NCBI GenBank assembly: GCA_937859855.1
Contig: CALMAR010000142.1
Span: 1-12,340 of the forward strand
Source: an uncultured Kineosporia sp.
Lineage (GTDB): Bacteria > Actinomycetota > Actinomycetes > Actinomycetales > Kineosporiaceae
Direction of reading: 5' to 3'
Length of the DNA stretch: 12,340 bases
This document shows, one piece after another, positions 1 through 6,480 of this stretch. Positions within the stretch are counted from its first letter, which is position 1; each line of letters opens with the position of its first letter. The notes below the pieces were generated by a model, which had not been told where the DNA came from, did not search any database, and saw nothing but the letters and a program-made list of their open reading frames with translations. Both the position numbers and the translations under genes were made by a program.

Positions 1-285
1 GTGGTCGGCAGCTTGGGCGCCACCCACAGCGGCAGCACGTTCTGCGGCAGCGGTGTGGCCAGCACCCGGGCGTACGGTTCGGCCTGCCCGGCCGTGGCCC
101 GCAGATTACCCAGCCAGGTACCGGTCGGGTTGTCCCACCACCGGTTCAGGTAGGTCACGGTGCTGACCAGGGAGCCGGTCGCGATCACCGCGAGCACCAG
201 GCCCCCAGCGATGGCCCGCACGGGTGGGACGCCCCGGACGGCGTGGCCCGGATCAGCCGGGCCCGCCGGTTCCGGACCGGCAGGT
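1..285 (-). pseudogene. Out-of-frame continuation of the GT-C-like membrane protein, running off the left edge
   Basis: On the complement, the frame with codons at 221-219 and so on is open from about 509 to the window edge. Below about 285 it reads as credible protein. A Pro/Gly/Ala linker comes first, then a membrane helix (about 221-155, AIAGGLVLAVIATGSLVSTV). A soluble stretch follows, containing YLNRWWDNPTGTWLGNL and LPQNVLPLWVAPKLP. As I recall, this is how the C-terminal part of such actinobacterial membrane proteins looks after their last helix. It has no Shine-Dalgarno sequence of its own; a GTG at 221 is the only plausible independent start. The simplest reading is that it is the remainder of the gene above, separated by one extra base (or two missing) between about 253 and 303, for example in the C4 run at 286-289. 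It is incomplete at the left edge. Confidence 0.6.
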
Positions 286-1608
286 CCCCACCTGCCAGGG
301 CAGCACGGCCAGAGCCCCGGCCAGCAGGAAGGCCGGCACCAGATCTGCCCACAGCCGGGTGGCATCGGCCAGCAGTAGCCCCAGGCTGCCGAACCGGCCC
401 GCTGCGACGATGGCCACCGACGGCAGCGTCCAGGCCAGCAGCAGGATGGCTCCCCGTAGCAGCGGAGAAGGCCGGCGCAATCCGGTCACCACAACGGCCA
501 GGCCGGCGATCACCACGACCGAGACGATCGCGCCGGGAGACAGTCGCGGGACGCCGGCGTACGGGTCGCCGAAGAACCACTGATACGGGCCTCCCAGCAA
601 CAACGGGATGACATCGCGAGCCGACACGTCCCAGGCCAGATGCAGGATTGTGGGCAGCGATGGCGCTGACCCGGCGCCCTGGTCGTAGGGGCCAGACCGG
701 TAGACGACCAGGAATCCGGCCACCACCAGGCCGCTGACCAGGACTCCCAGCCCGCTGTTACGGACCAGGTGCCGTTCCCCGGCGCCGTGCACACCGCCCG
801 GGCGGCGGCCGAAGACGGCCACTGACGCGCCGAGCAGGATCACCGGGATCGCGGCTGCTTTCTCGTAGCAGCCGAGGCCAATCGCGGTCGCCAGTGCCAC
901 CACAGCCAGCGCGCTGCTCCGGGCGGTGAGCAGGTACCGCAGGTGCGCGTCCACGGCCCAGACCATCGCCACCGTGCAGGCGACGACCGTGATCGACTGC
1001 CGGTAGTACAGGGTGGCGGGGAGCAGGGCTGGGGTGATCATCAGCAGGCCGAGCGGCACCAGGGTGAGCCGGGAGGGCCCGAACAACCGTCGCAGCAGCC
1101 GCCAGAACGCCAGCGCCAGCAGCGACCGGACGATCAGCGTGATCACGACCGCCGGGCCGTGTTCCAGCGGGAAGGCGCGGGACTGGATCCAGTCCAGGAG
1201 CCTGGGCAGCGGCGCGAAGTGGGTGCCGTTGGATCCGATGATGAACGACCAGAGCGGCTGGTTCAGGGCGTAGGCCTGGGCGCGCAGGTCGTCCAGGTAC
1301 AGACTGCCGCCGGCCGTCTGCACGAAGACCACCAGCGCCTGCACCGCCATCATCACCAGCGCGCCCGAGTCCACCGGCGTCCAATGGTCGCGCCGCGCAT
1401 CGATCGCTGCGCGGATCCGCTGGGGCAGCTGGAAGGGCAGATCGCGGTCCTGGTAGGGGCCAGCCTGAGCAGCGGCCCTCCCATCCGCCGCGGCGGGGGC
1501 TCCCTGCCGCGGACCGGACTGCCGGCGATGGTCTGGCCGGCTGCCCGTCGACAAGCCGCCGGGCGGCCGGGGCGGCAGTGGCGGGGCCGGATCCAGAAAG
1601 TCCGTCAT
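253..1608 (-). CDS. Polytopic membrane protein, GT-C glycosyltransferase-like (frameshifted main frame)
   Basis: The frame gives 451 residues. A proline-, arginine- and alanine-rich N-terminal tail (about 1-75) is followed by about ten hydrophobic segments, roughly at 82-99, 153-170, 183-199, 203-220, 233-248, 250-266, 286-303, 360-376, 386-404 and 423-437. The first extracytoplasmic loop carries an acidic pair (D106, D107), as in many GT-C glycosyltransferases that use polyprenyl-phosphate sugars. That assignment is inference from topology; no family signature proves it. The ATG at 1608 is preferred over an in-frame ATG at 1629 because AGGAGGG (1619-1625 on the complement) lies 10 nt upstream of it. 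The last about 12 residues before the TGA look out of frame (cysteine/glycine-rich, after LPWQ), and coding continues in another frame below 290, so the protein is truncated by a frameshift. It is divergent from the DUF3068 gene, which also suggests a cell-envelope role. Confidence 0.7.
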   Translation of the reverse strand: MTDFLDPAPPLPPRPPGGLSTGSRPDHRRQSGPRQGAPAAADGRAAAQAGPYQDRDLPFQLPQRIRAAIDARRDHWTPVDSGALVMMAVQALVVFVQTAGGSLYLDDLRAQAYALNQPLWSFIIGSNGTHFAPLPRLLDWIQSRAFPLEHGPAVVITLIVRSLLALAFWRLLRRLFGPSRLTLVPLGLLMITPALLPATLYYRQSITVVACTVAMVWAVDAHLRYLLTARSSALAVVALATAIGLGCYEKAAAIPVILLGASVAVFGRRPGGVHGAGERHLVRNSGLGVLVSGLVVAGFLVVYRSGPYDQGAGSAPSLPTILHLAWDVSARDVIPLLLGGPYQWFFGDPYAGVPRLSPGAIVSVVVIAGLAVVVTGLRRPSPLLRGAILLLAWTLPSVAIVAAGRFGSLGLLLADATRLWADLVPAFLLAGALAVLPWQVGTCRSGTGGPG

Positions 1609-1917
1609 GCCGTCACCACCCTCCTGCATGCGTCACTGCTGATGTACCGTCCGGAACCGGCGAGGGCCCAGCGAGCCACATCGGCCCGGTGACCTGGCGG
1701 CAACGCTCAGTGTGCCGCTCAGTCGCCGACATTAGATGGTTGGCCCAGAAGGTCGGCCATTAGACATAACTGATAGTCGCTGGTGGCTGCTAATGTGCCC
1801 AGCAACGTCACCTTCAGTAATCAGCGGCCGACGGTCAACCAGACGCCCGAGCGCCTTGACAAGGCAGAGGGACGACACCGCGCGGCTCAACATGCAGCAC
1901 GATCTGGGAGCGGGTTC

Positions 1918-3027
1918 ATGCGCAGGATTGCTGGCCTGATCTTGATCGCGGCCGGGGTCGCTCTGATGGCGCTGGCCGTCGCGTTGCCCGGCTATGTGTA
2001 CGCGCGGGTCGCCAAGGCGCCGGACAACCCGGATCAGGATCTGATCGCGGAGGGCACCGGGATCACCGCGCTGGTGCCGAGCCGGGTGGCCGGGGGTGGC
2101 AACGCGATCCTGCTCAACCAGACCGTCCGGGTGACCCGTCGCATCGTCGGCCAGATCCCGCCCAGCGGTTCCAGGGTGCCAAGGGGGCAGGCCTTCTATC
2201 AGCTGGCGTTCGAGGCCCGGGTGGTGAACCCGGAGCTGTCCGGAAACGCCGGACTGCTGCAGGCCTACCTGGAAGGCGCGTCGTTCGACGGTGACAGTGG
2301 CGAGGCCACCAACTGCTGTGGCGACTATCTGATCACCCGGGCCGGGGACTCGGTCGGCCAGGCCGTCATCCACGACGGCCTGATCTTCAAGTTCCCGTTC
2401 AAGGTCCAGCGCAACCACGATTACCCGTTCTGGGACAGTAACGCCCAGGCGGCGTTTCCGGCCCGCTACGACGGCACCGAGAAGATCCTTGGTATGCAGA
2501 CCTACCGCTTCGTCCAGGCCATCGACGACGAGGTGATCGGGCGGCAGGACGTCCCGGGCGCTGTGTTCGGCCGGAAAGATCTGCCTTCAGTCAAGGCCGA
2601 CCAGGTCTACGCCACGATCCGAACCGTGTGGGTCGAGCCGTACACCGGCGCGATCATCAAGGGCAGTGAGCAGGTCAACCAGCGGCTGGCCTTCAACGGC
2701 AAGGAAGTGCCGATCATCGCCGGCCGGCTGACCTACACCGGCGCCACGGTCAGGGCCAACGTGCACAAGTTCGCTTCCTCGGCCCGCGGCCTGCGGTTCG
2801 TGACCAGAGTCGGCCCGATCGCGGGCTGGACCCTCGGCCCGATCCTGGTGCTGATCGGCCTGACCCTGCTGGCCTTTTCCCACGGCGACGACGACGGTGA
2901 CACGGACGACAACGGGGACGGCAACGAGGAGTGGCGGCGGCAGGGACCCGGCGGCCCGGCTGAGGCCGATCAGGCCGATCAGGCCGATGAATCCCGGGCC
3001 AGCCGCCGATCCTCCACCGGCGCCTGA
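1918..3027 (+). CDS. DUF3068 family (PorA-like) membrane protein
   Basis: 369 residues with the DUF3068 layout: an N-terminal membrane helix (about 4-26), a large extracytoplasmic domain (about 27-298), and a second helix (about 299-321). The tail is cytoplasmic and strongly acidic (DDDGDTDD), ending in short Ala-Asp-Gln repeats. Databases often name the family 'porin PorA family', but a two-helix anchored beta-rich domain is not a classical porin and its function is not established. Two adjacent cysteines (C133, C134) lie in the outer domain. The ATG at 1918 is chosen because GGGAG (1906-1910) sits 7 nt upstream and the signal-anchor helix starts immediately. An upstream in-frame ATG at 1783 would add 45 polar residues unlike the family. 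It is divergent from the GT-C-like gene and convergent with the methyltransferase, the stops being 10 bp apart. Confidence 0.85.
   Translation: MRRIAGLILIAAGVALMALAVALPGYVYARVAKAPDNPDQDLIAEGTGITALVPSRVAGGGNAILLNQTVRVTRRIVGQIPPSGSRVPRGQAFYQLAFEARVVNPELSGNAGLLQAYLEGASFDGDSGEATNCCGDYLITRAGDSVGQAVIHDGLIFKFPFKVQRNHDYPFWDSNAQAAFPARYDGTEKILGMQTYRFVQAIDDEVIGRQDVPGAVFGRKDLPSVKADQVYATIRTVWVEPYTGAIIKGSEQVNQRLAFNGKEVPIIAGRLTYTGATVRANVHKFASSARGLRFVTRVGPIAGWTLGPILVLIGLTLLAFSHGDDDGDTDDNGDGNEEWRRQGPGGPAEADQADQADESRASRRSSTGA
2962..2988 (+). repeat. Three 9-bp tandem units in the DUF3068 tail
   Basis: Units GAGGCCGAT, CAGGCCGAT and CAGGCCGAT lie head to tail and encode EAD-QAD-QAD in the acidic cytoplasmic tail. 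The number of units is likely to vary between strains. Because the unit is a multiple of three, changes would keep the frame. Confidence 0.75.
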
Positions 3028-3037
3028 TCACCCACCC

Positions 3038-3910
3038 TCACCGGACCAGCCGGCAGCAGAAGATCGCAGTGCCAGGTATGAGCCGGCCTCGAGCGGGGCT
3101 CCATCCTCCCCAGACCCGCTGAAGTCCCTCCGGCCATTCCGGCTCCACCAGGTCCTCGATCACGAATCCAGCGCTGATCAGCATCCGGACCTGATCGCCC
3201 AGGGTCCGATGGTGCTCGGCGTAAACCGGGGCGCCGTCCCGGCCGGTCTCCTGATACGGCGTCCGATCGAAATAAGACCGGGTGGCGGTCAGTCCGCCCG
3301 GCCCTGGGTCGTCTGGAAATGCCCAGCGGATCGGGTGGGACAGGGCGAAGACCCACCGGCCGCCCGGTCGCAGCACCCGAGCGATCTCGCGATGCACCCG
3401 TTCGGGATCGGCCACGAACGGCAGGGCGCCGTAGGCGGTGAAGGCCACGTCGAAGCAGGCGCTGGCGAACGGCAGCCGCCGGGCGTCGGCCTGCACTCCG
3501 GGCAACGAGCCGTCCGCCTGCCGCAGCATGCCGATGGACAGATCACTGGCGGCTGCGTGCACGCCCTGCTGGCACAGCCATCTGGCTCCGTCGCCCGCCC
3601 CCGCGCCGACCTCGAGCACGGTCAGCCCAGGCAGCCCAGCCGGATCACCGAGCAGGCCGGCATCAGTCTCGTCCAGGCCCTCGGGACCCCAGATCAGCCG
3701 CCCACCAAGATCAGTCTCGTGCTGGCTGCGGTAGGCCCTGGCCTCACGGTCCCACCACGACCGGTTGGCCTGCACTGTGGCGATCGGGCCGATCGGCGCG
3801 AACCCGGCGAACTGGCTGCCCGGCCCAGTCTCCGGCCCAGCATCCGGACCGGTGTCCGGATCGGCATCCGGACCGGTGTCCGGATCGGCCTCTGGGCGAG
3901 GCCTGGTCAT
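3038..3910 (-). CDS. Class I SAM-dependent methyltransferase
   Basis: 290 residues with a Rossmann-fold methyltransferase core. Motif I is LEVGAGAGDG (99-108), which binds S-adenosylmethionine. An acidic residue ends strand 2 (D123 in ASDLSIGML). ADARRLPF (141-148) contacts the adenine side, and FDVAFTAYGALPFV (153-166) is followed by the post-motif-III element ARVLRPGGRWVFALSHP (177-193). The C-terminal part (about 210-290) is rich in aromatic residues and probably forms the acceptor site; the substrate is unknown. The first about 35 residues are a Pro/Asp/Gly repeat outside the fold. The ATG at 3910 is the first start in a clearly coding frame but lacks a good Shine-Dalgarno; GTG at 3775, just before the conserved core (VQANRSWW), is an alternative. 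It is divergent from rpsA, a neighbourhood I recall as common in actinobacteria. Confidence 0.88.
   Translation of the reverse strand: MTRPRPEADPDTGPDADPDTGPDAGPETGPGSQFAGFAPIGPIATVQANRSWWDREARAYRSQHETDLGGRLIWGPEGLDETDAGLLGDPAGLPGLTVLEVGAGAGDGARWLCQQGVHAAASDLSIGMLRQADGSLPGVQADARRLPFASACFDVAFTAYGALPFVADPERVHREIARVLRPGGRWVFALSHPIRWAFPDDPGPGGLTATRSYFDRTPYQETGRDGAPVYAEHHRTLGDQVRMLISAGFVIEDLVEPEWPEGLQRVWGGWSPARGRLIPGTAIFCCRLVR
3843..3890 (-). repeat. Two copies of a 24-bp tandem repeat in the methyltransferase N-terminus
   Basis: A 24-bp unit built from TCCGGACCGGTGTCCGGATC plus four bases is repeated head to tail, almost perfectly. It encodes the Asp-Pro-Asp-Thr-Gly-Pro-Asp-Ala type segment at about residues 7-24. 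Each unit contains internal inverted symmetry (TCCGGA), so it is a likely slippage site. As 24 is a multiple of three, expansion or loss keeps the frame. Confidence 0.8.
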
Positions 3911-3970
3911 GGCGTTCTCACGGCAGAATTGTGCCGGTCCACGAGCAGCCGTTGCGCTGCGGTCCCAGCT

Positions 3971-3999
3971 TTGACCCGGGTTTCTGCTCAAGCTAGTGT
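3971..3999 (+). promoter_or_regulatory. Housekeeping-sigma promoter of rpsA
   Basis: TTGACC (3971-3976) and TAGTGT (3994-3999) are separated by exactly 17 bp. The -35 is five of six to consensus and the -10 fits the actinobacterial TANNNT form. Transcription would start near 4006, giving an rpsA leader of about 210 nt. This is the best primary-sigma promoter in the window and fits a strongly expressed ribosomal protein gene. Confidence 0.7.
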
Positions 4000-4005
4000 G
4001 AGCTG

Positions 4006-4216
4006 CGGCGCATGCTGTACTGCGCGGGCTGTATGTCTTCAGTGAGATTTCTTTGCAAGATGCCTGATTGAGGACAGCACCGATCCGACTGGCCGGATGC
4101 CCCTGCTGGGGAAGTGCCACCGACTCGGGGTTTTCACGGGCTGCGTGACGGGGTGTGCCGTCTGCACCGATCCTGTCCACCCATCGAGTTCTGTCCGCAT
4201 CGGAGTTCCCACGTTC
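4006..4216 (+). other. Long 5' leader of rpsA within a 306-bp gene-free stretch
   Basis: The 3911-4216 stretch between the methyltransferase and rpsA contains the rpsA promoter and then about 210 nt of predicted untranslated leader. Short hairpins can be drawn at 4008-4025 (GCGCA/TGCGC, at the predicted RNA 5' end), 4100-4111 (CCCC/GGGG) and 4134-4148 (TCACG/CGTGA). The frame upstream of and continuous with rpsA is open from an ATG at 4097, but the about 40 residues it would add are unlike S1 N-termini, so I treat it as non-coding. S1 is known to control its own translation in E. coli. A similar role here is inference, and I recognise no named riboswitch or ribosomal-protein leader motif. Confidence 0.45.
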
Positions 4217-5695
4217 ATGACCACCAGCACGGTCGAGAAGGCACGCACCCCGCAGGTCGCCGTCAATGACATCGGCAGCGAAGAGGATTTCCTCGCCGCG
4301 ATCGACGAGACGATCAAATATTTCAATGACGGGGACATCGTCTCCGGGACGATCGTCAAGGTCGACCGGGACGAGGTGCTGCTGGACATCGGATACAAGA
4401 CCGAGGGCGTCATTCCCTCGCGCGAGTTGTCCATCAAGCACGATGTCGACCCGGCCGAGGTGGTCAGTGTCGGGGATGAGATCGAGGCCCTGGTTCTCCA
4501 GAAGGAGGACAAGGAGGGCCGGCTCATCCTGTCCAAGAAGCGCGCTCAGTACGAGCGGGCCTGGGGCACGATCGAGAAGATCAAGGAAGAGGACGGCATC
4601 GTCACCGGCACGGTGATCGAGGTGGTCAAGGGTGGCCTGATCCTCGACATCGGGCTGCGCGGATTCCTGCCTGCGTCGCTGGTCGAGATGCGCCGGGTGC
4701 GTGACCTGCAGCCCTACGTGGGCAAGCAGATCGAAGCCAAGATCATCGAGCTGGACAAGAACCGCAACAACGTGGTGCTGTCCCGCCGGGCTTGGCTGGA
4801 GCAGACTCAGTCCGAGGTGCGCCAGACCTTCCTGCAGACCCTGCAGAAGGGTCAGGTCCGTTCCGGCGTGGTCTCGTCCATCGTGAACTTCGGTGCGTTC
4901 GTGGACCTCGGCGGCGTCGATGGCCTGGTGCACGTTTCGGAGCTGTCCTGGAAGCACATCGATCACCCGGGTGAGGTGGTCGAGGTCGGCCAGGAGGTCA
5001 CGGTCGAGGTGCTGGACGTCGACATGGACCGCGAGCGCGTGTCCTTGTCGCTGAAGGCCACGCAGGAAGACCCGTGGCAGCAGTTCGCCCGCACTCACGC
5101 CATCGGCCAGGTCGTGCCGGGCAAGGTCACCAAGCTGGTTCCGTTCGGCGCGTTCGTCCGGGTCGACGAGGGCATCGAGGGACTGGTCCATATCTCCGAG
5201 CTGGCCGAGAGGCATGTCGAGATCCCCGAGCAGGTCGTGCAGGTCAACGATCCGATCTTCGTCAAGGTGATCGACATCGACCTGGAGCGGCGGCGGATCT
5301 CGCTGTCGCTGAAGCAGGCCAACGAAGCCGGAACCGGGGCCGGCGGCGACACTTTCGACCCGGCGCTGTACGGGATGGCGGCCGAATACGACGAGGCTGG
5401 CAACTACAAGTATCCCGAAGGCTTCGACCCCGAGACCAACGACTGGCTCGAGGGTTACGAGAAGCAGCGCGAGGAGTGGGAGACCCAGTACGCGCAGGCG
5501 CACGCCCGCTGGGAGGCCCACCGCAAGCAGATCGAAGACGCCAAGGCGGCCGACGACGAGGCCCGGGTGGAAAGCGGCGAGGCCGCTCCGGCCAGCTACA
5601 CGGTGTCGGACGAGACCACCGAGACTCCGCTGGAGGGCACCCTGGCCACGGACGAGGCGCTGGCCGCCCTGCGGGAGAAACTGACCGGAGCCTGA
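4217..5695 (+). CDS. rpsA: 30S ribosomal protein S1
   Basis: 492 residues, the actinobacterial length. Four S1 (OB-fold) RNA-binding repeats lie at about 38-107, 126-191, 210-280 and 295-367. They end in the typical LILSKKRA, VVLSRRAW, VSLSLKAT and ISLSLKQA strands; the third and fourth carry the NFGAFVDL and PFGAFVRV cores. The acidic, helical C-terminal tail (about 371-492, including YGMAAEYDEAGNYKYPEGFD) is characteristic of actinomycete S1. It binds mRNA and helps load structured messages on the 30S subunit; roles with tmRNA are also reported for the family. The ATG at 4217 is chosen because MTTSTVEKARTPQVAVNDIG matches known N-termini; GGAG (4202-4205) lies 11 nt upstream. It is transcribed from its own promoter at 3971-3999, and a strong hairpin follows the stop. 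Confidence 0.97.
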   Translation: MTTSTVEKARTPQVAVNDIGSEEDFLAAIDETIKYFNDGDIVSGTIVKVDRDEVLLDIGYKTEGVIPSRELSIKHDVDPAEVVSVGDEIEALVLQKEDKEGRLILSKKRAQYERAWGTIEKIKEEDGIVTGTVIEVVKGGLILDIGLRGFLPASLVEMRRVRDLQPYVGKQIEAKIIELDKNRNNVVLSRRAWLEQTQSEVRQTFLQTLQKGQVRSGVVSSIVNFGAFVDLGGVDGLVHVSELSWKHIDHPGEVVEVGQEVTVEVLDVDMDRERVSLSLKATQEDPWQQFARTHAIGQVVPGKVTKLVPFGAFVRVDEGIEGLVHISELAERHVEIPEQVVQVNDPIFVKVIDIDLERRRISLSLKQANEAGTGAGGDTFDPALYGMAAEYDEAGNYKYPEGFDPETNDWLEGYEKQREEWETQYAQAHARWEAHRKQIEDAKAADDEARVESGEAAPASYTVSDETTETPLEGTLATDEALAALREKLTGA

Positions 5696-5723
5696 TTCCT
5701 TCTGGGTCTTCATGATCGGCGTA

Positions 5724-5763
5724 CGCGCCCCGGCATCCAGGTCCGCCTGGGTCCCGGGGCGTG
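5724..5763 (+). terminator. Strong U-less hairpin after rpsA
   Basis: This is a near-perfect stem of about 17 pairs. C5724-G5763 and a G-U pair come first, then the 8-bp run CGCCCCGG (5726-5733) / CCGGGGCG (5754-5761). One C-C mismatch, A-U and U-G pairs follow, then CCAGG (5737-5741) / CCTGG (5746-5750) closing a UCCG tetraloop of UNCG type. It starts 28 nt after the rpsA stop and ends before coaE. There is no T-tract, as is common for actinobacterial terminators, so it could instead protect the rpsA mRNA 3' end or attenuate read-through into coaE. Confidence 0.65.
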
Positions 5764-5792
5764 CTGCTGATCAAGGTCGGCGCAGTCCCGGT

Positions 5793-5798
5793 TAGGAT
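5793..5798 (+). promoter_or_regulatory. Putative -10 element (TAGGAT) of coaE
   Basis: TAGGAT lies 7 nt before the GTG start, the spacing expected if transcription starts at the first base of the start codon (leaderless mRNA). The internal AGGA (5794-5797, 8 nt from GTG) can equally be a Shine-Dalgarno, so the sequence alone does not decide. I see no convincing -35. Confidence 0.4.
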
Positions 5799-5805
5799 CT
5801 CCGGC

Positions 5806-6426
5806 GTGCTGCGGATCGGGCTCAGCGGCGGAATCGGGTCGGGCAAGTCCACCGTCGCCGGGCGGTTCGGTGAGCTGGGGGCAACGGTGATCGACGCCGA
5901 CCAGCTGGCCCGCGAAGTGGTGGAGCCGGGACATCCTGGCCTGAGAGCGGTGATCGAGGCGTTCGGGCCCCAGGTGCTGGCCGCGGATGGAACCCTCGAC
6001 CGGCCCGCGCTCGGCGCGATCGTCTTCGCCGACGACCAGGAGCGGCAGCGGCTCAACGGCATCCTGCATCCGCTGATCGCGGCCCGGACGGAGCAACTGA
6101 TGGCTCAGGTGCTGGCTCGGGCCGGCCCCGGCGCCGTGGTGGTCCACGACGTTCCGCTACTGGTGGAGAACGGCCTGGCGTCCCGGTACCAGCTCGTGGT
6201 GATCGTGCATGCATCGGCTCAGCTGCGGGTGCAGCGCTTGATCGAGGCCCGGGGGATGACCGCGGACGACGCCTGGCAGCGGGTGAACGCCCAAGCCAGC
6301 GACGAGGAACGCCGCGCCGTCGCCGACGTCTGGATCGACAACTCCGGCTCCCGGCAGAGCTCCATGGCTGTGGTGGACGACTGCTGGCAGGACCGGGTGC
6401 AGCGACTGCGCGGCCTGACCAGCTGA
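5806..6426 (+). CDS. coaE: Dephospho-CoA kinase
   Basis: 206 residues. It phosphorylates the 3'-hydroxyl of dephospho-CoA with ATP, the last step of coenzyme A synthesis, in the cytosol. The P-loop is GGIGSGKST (8-16), followed by the family's VIDADQLAREVVEPG segment (28-42). The DVPLLVENG motif (115-123) belongs to the substrate site. An R-VNAQASDEERR stretch and the ADVWIDNSG motif (173-181) are typical of the C-terminal half. The GTG at 5806 is chosen because LRIGLSGG starts the first strand at once. An in-frame GTG at 5761 would add 15 residues and sits at the edge of the rpsA hairpin. It is a single-domain form; some mycobacterial CoaE proteins carry an extra C-terminal domain that is absent here. 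It lies between rpsA and uvrB, the usual actinobacterial order. Confidence 0.95.
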   Translation: MLRIGLSGGIGSGKSTVAGRFGELGATVIDADQLAREVVEPGHPGLRAVIEAFGPQVLAADGTLDRPALGAIVFADDQERQRLNGILHPLIAARTEQLMAQVLARAGPGAVVVHDVPLLVENGLASRYQLVVIVHASAQLRVQRLIEARGMTADDAWQRVNAQASDEERRAVADVWIDNSGSRQSSMAVVDDCWQDRVQRLRGLTS

Positions 6427-6451
6427 GCCGGCCCCGTCGCCGGAAACAAAC

Positions 6452-6473
6452 TGTCGGCGGCCACGCTTACGGT
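6452..6473 (+). promoter_or_regulatory. PafBC/RecA-NDp-like DNA-damage promoter of uvrB
   Basis: TGTCGGCG (6452-6459), an 8-nt spacer, then TACGGT (6468-6473) and 7 nt to the ATG. The RecA-independent damage promoter of mycobacteria and relatives, as I recall it, is TTGTCRGTG-N8-TANNNT, activated by PafBC. Here the spacer is exact, the -10 fits, and the upstream element matches seven of nine positions. Transcription would begin at or next to the A of the ATG, so the uvrB mRNA would be leaderless. No LexA-type SOS box (TCGAAC-N4-GTTCGA) is seen upstream of the gene. Confidence 0.55.
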
Positions 6474-6480
6474 GTAGGTC

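Noticed and set aside
943..1692. Plus-strand frame of 249 codons opposite the membrane protein gene
   Set aside because: Highly polar Gln/Arg/Gly shadow of a hydrophobic coding sequence; no start signal.
1856..1861. Perfect TTGACA as -35 of the DUF3068 gene
   Set aside because: No TANNNT -10 lies 16-19 nt downstream; the region there is GC-rich. Treated as a chance match.
2897..4045. 382-codon plus-strand frame over the methyltransferase
   Set aside because: Antisense to a clear methyltransferase; proline-rich low complexity without motifs.
4097..4216. N-terminal extension or leader peptide of rpsA from the ATG at 4097
   Set aside because: The residues are cysteine-rich and unlike any S1 N-terminus, with no Shine-Dalgarno; the family start at 4217 is clear.
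3911..5713. Very long antisense open frame (part of an 891-codon frame) opposite rpsA, reading into the methyltransferase
   Set aside because: The part opposite rpsA is leucine/aspartate/glycine-rich low-complexity sequence with no recognisable fold. It mirrors rpsA codon bias, and only the 3038-3910 part is coding.
5775..5798. GGTCGGCG ... TAGGAT upstream of coaE as a second damage-type promoter
   Set aside because: The spacer is 10 nt instead of 8 and the box starts GGTC, not TGTC, so it does not fit the motif.
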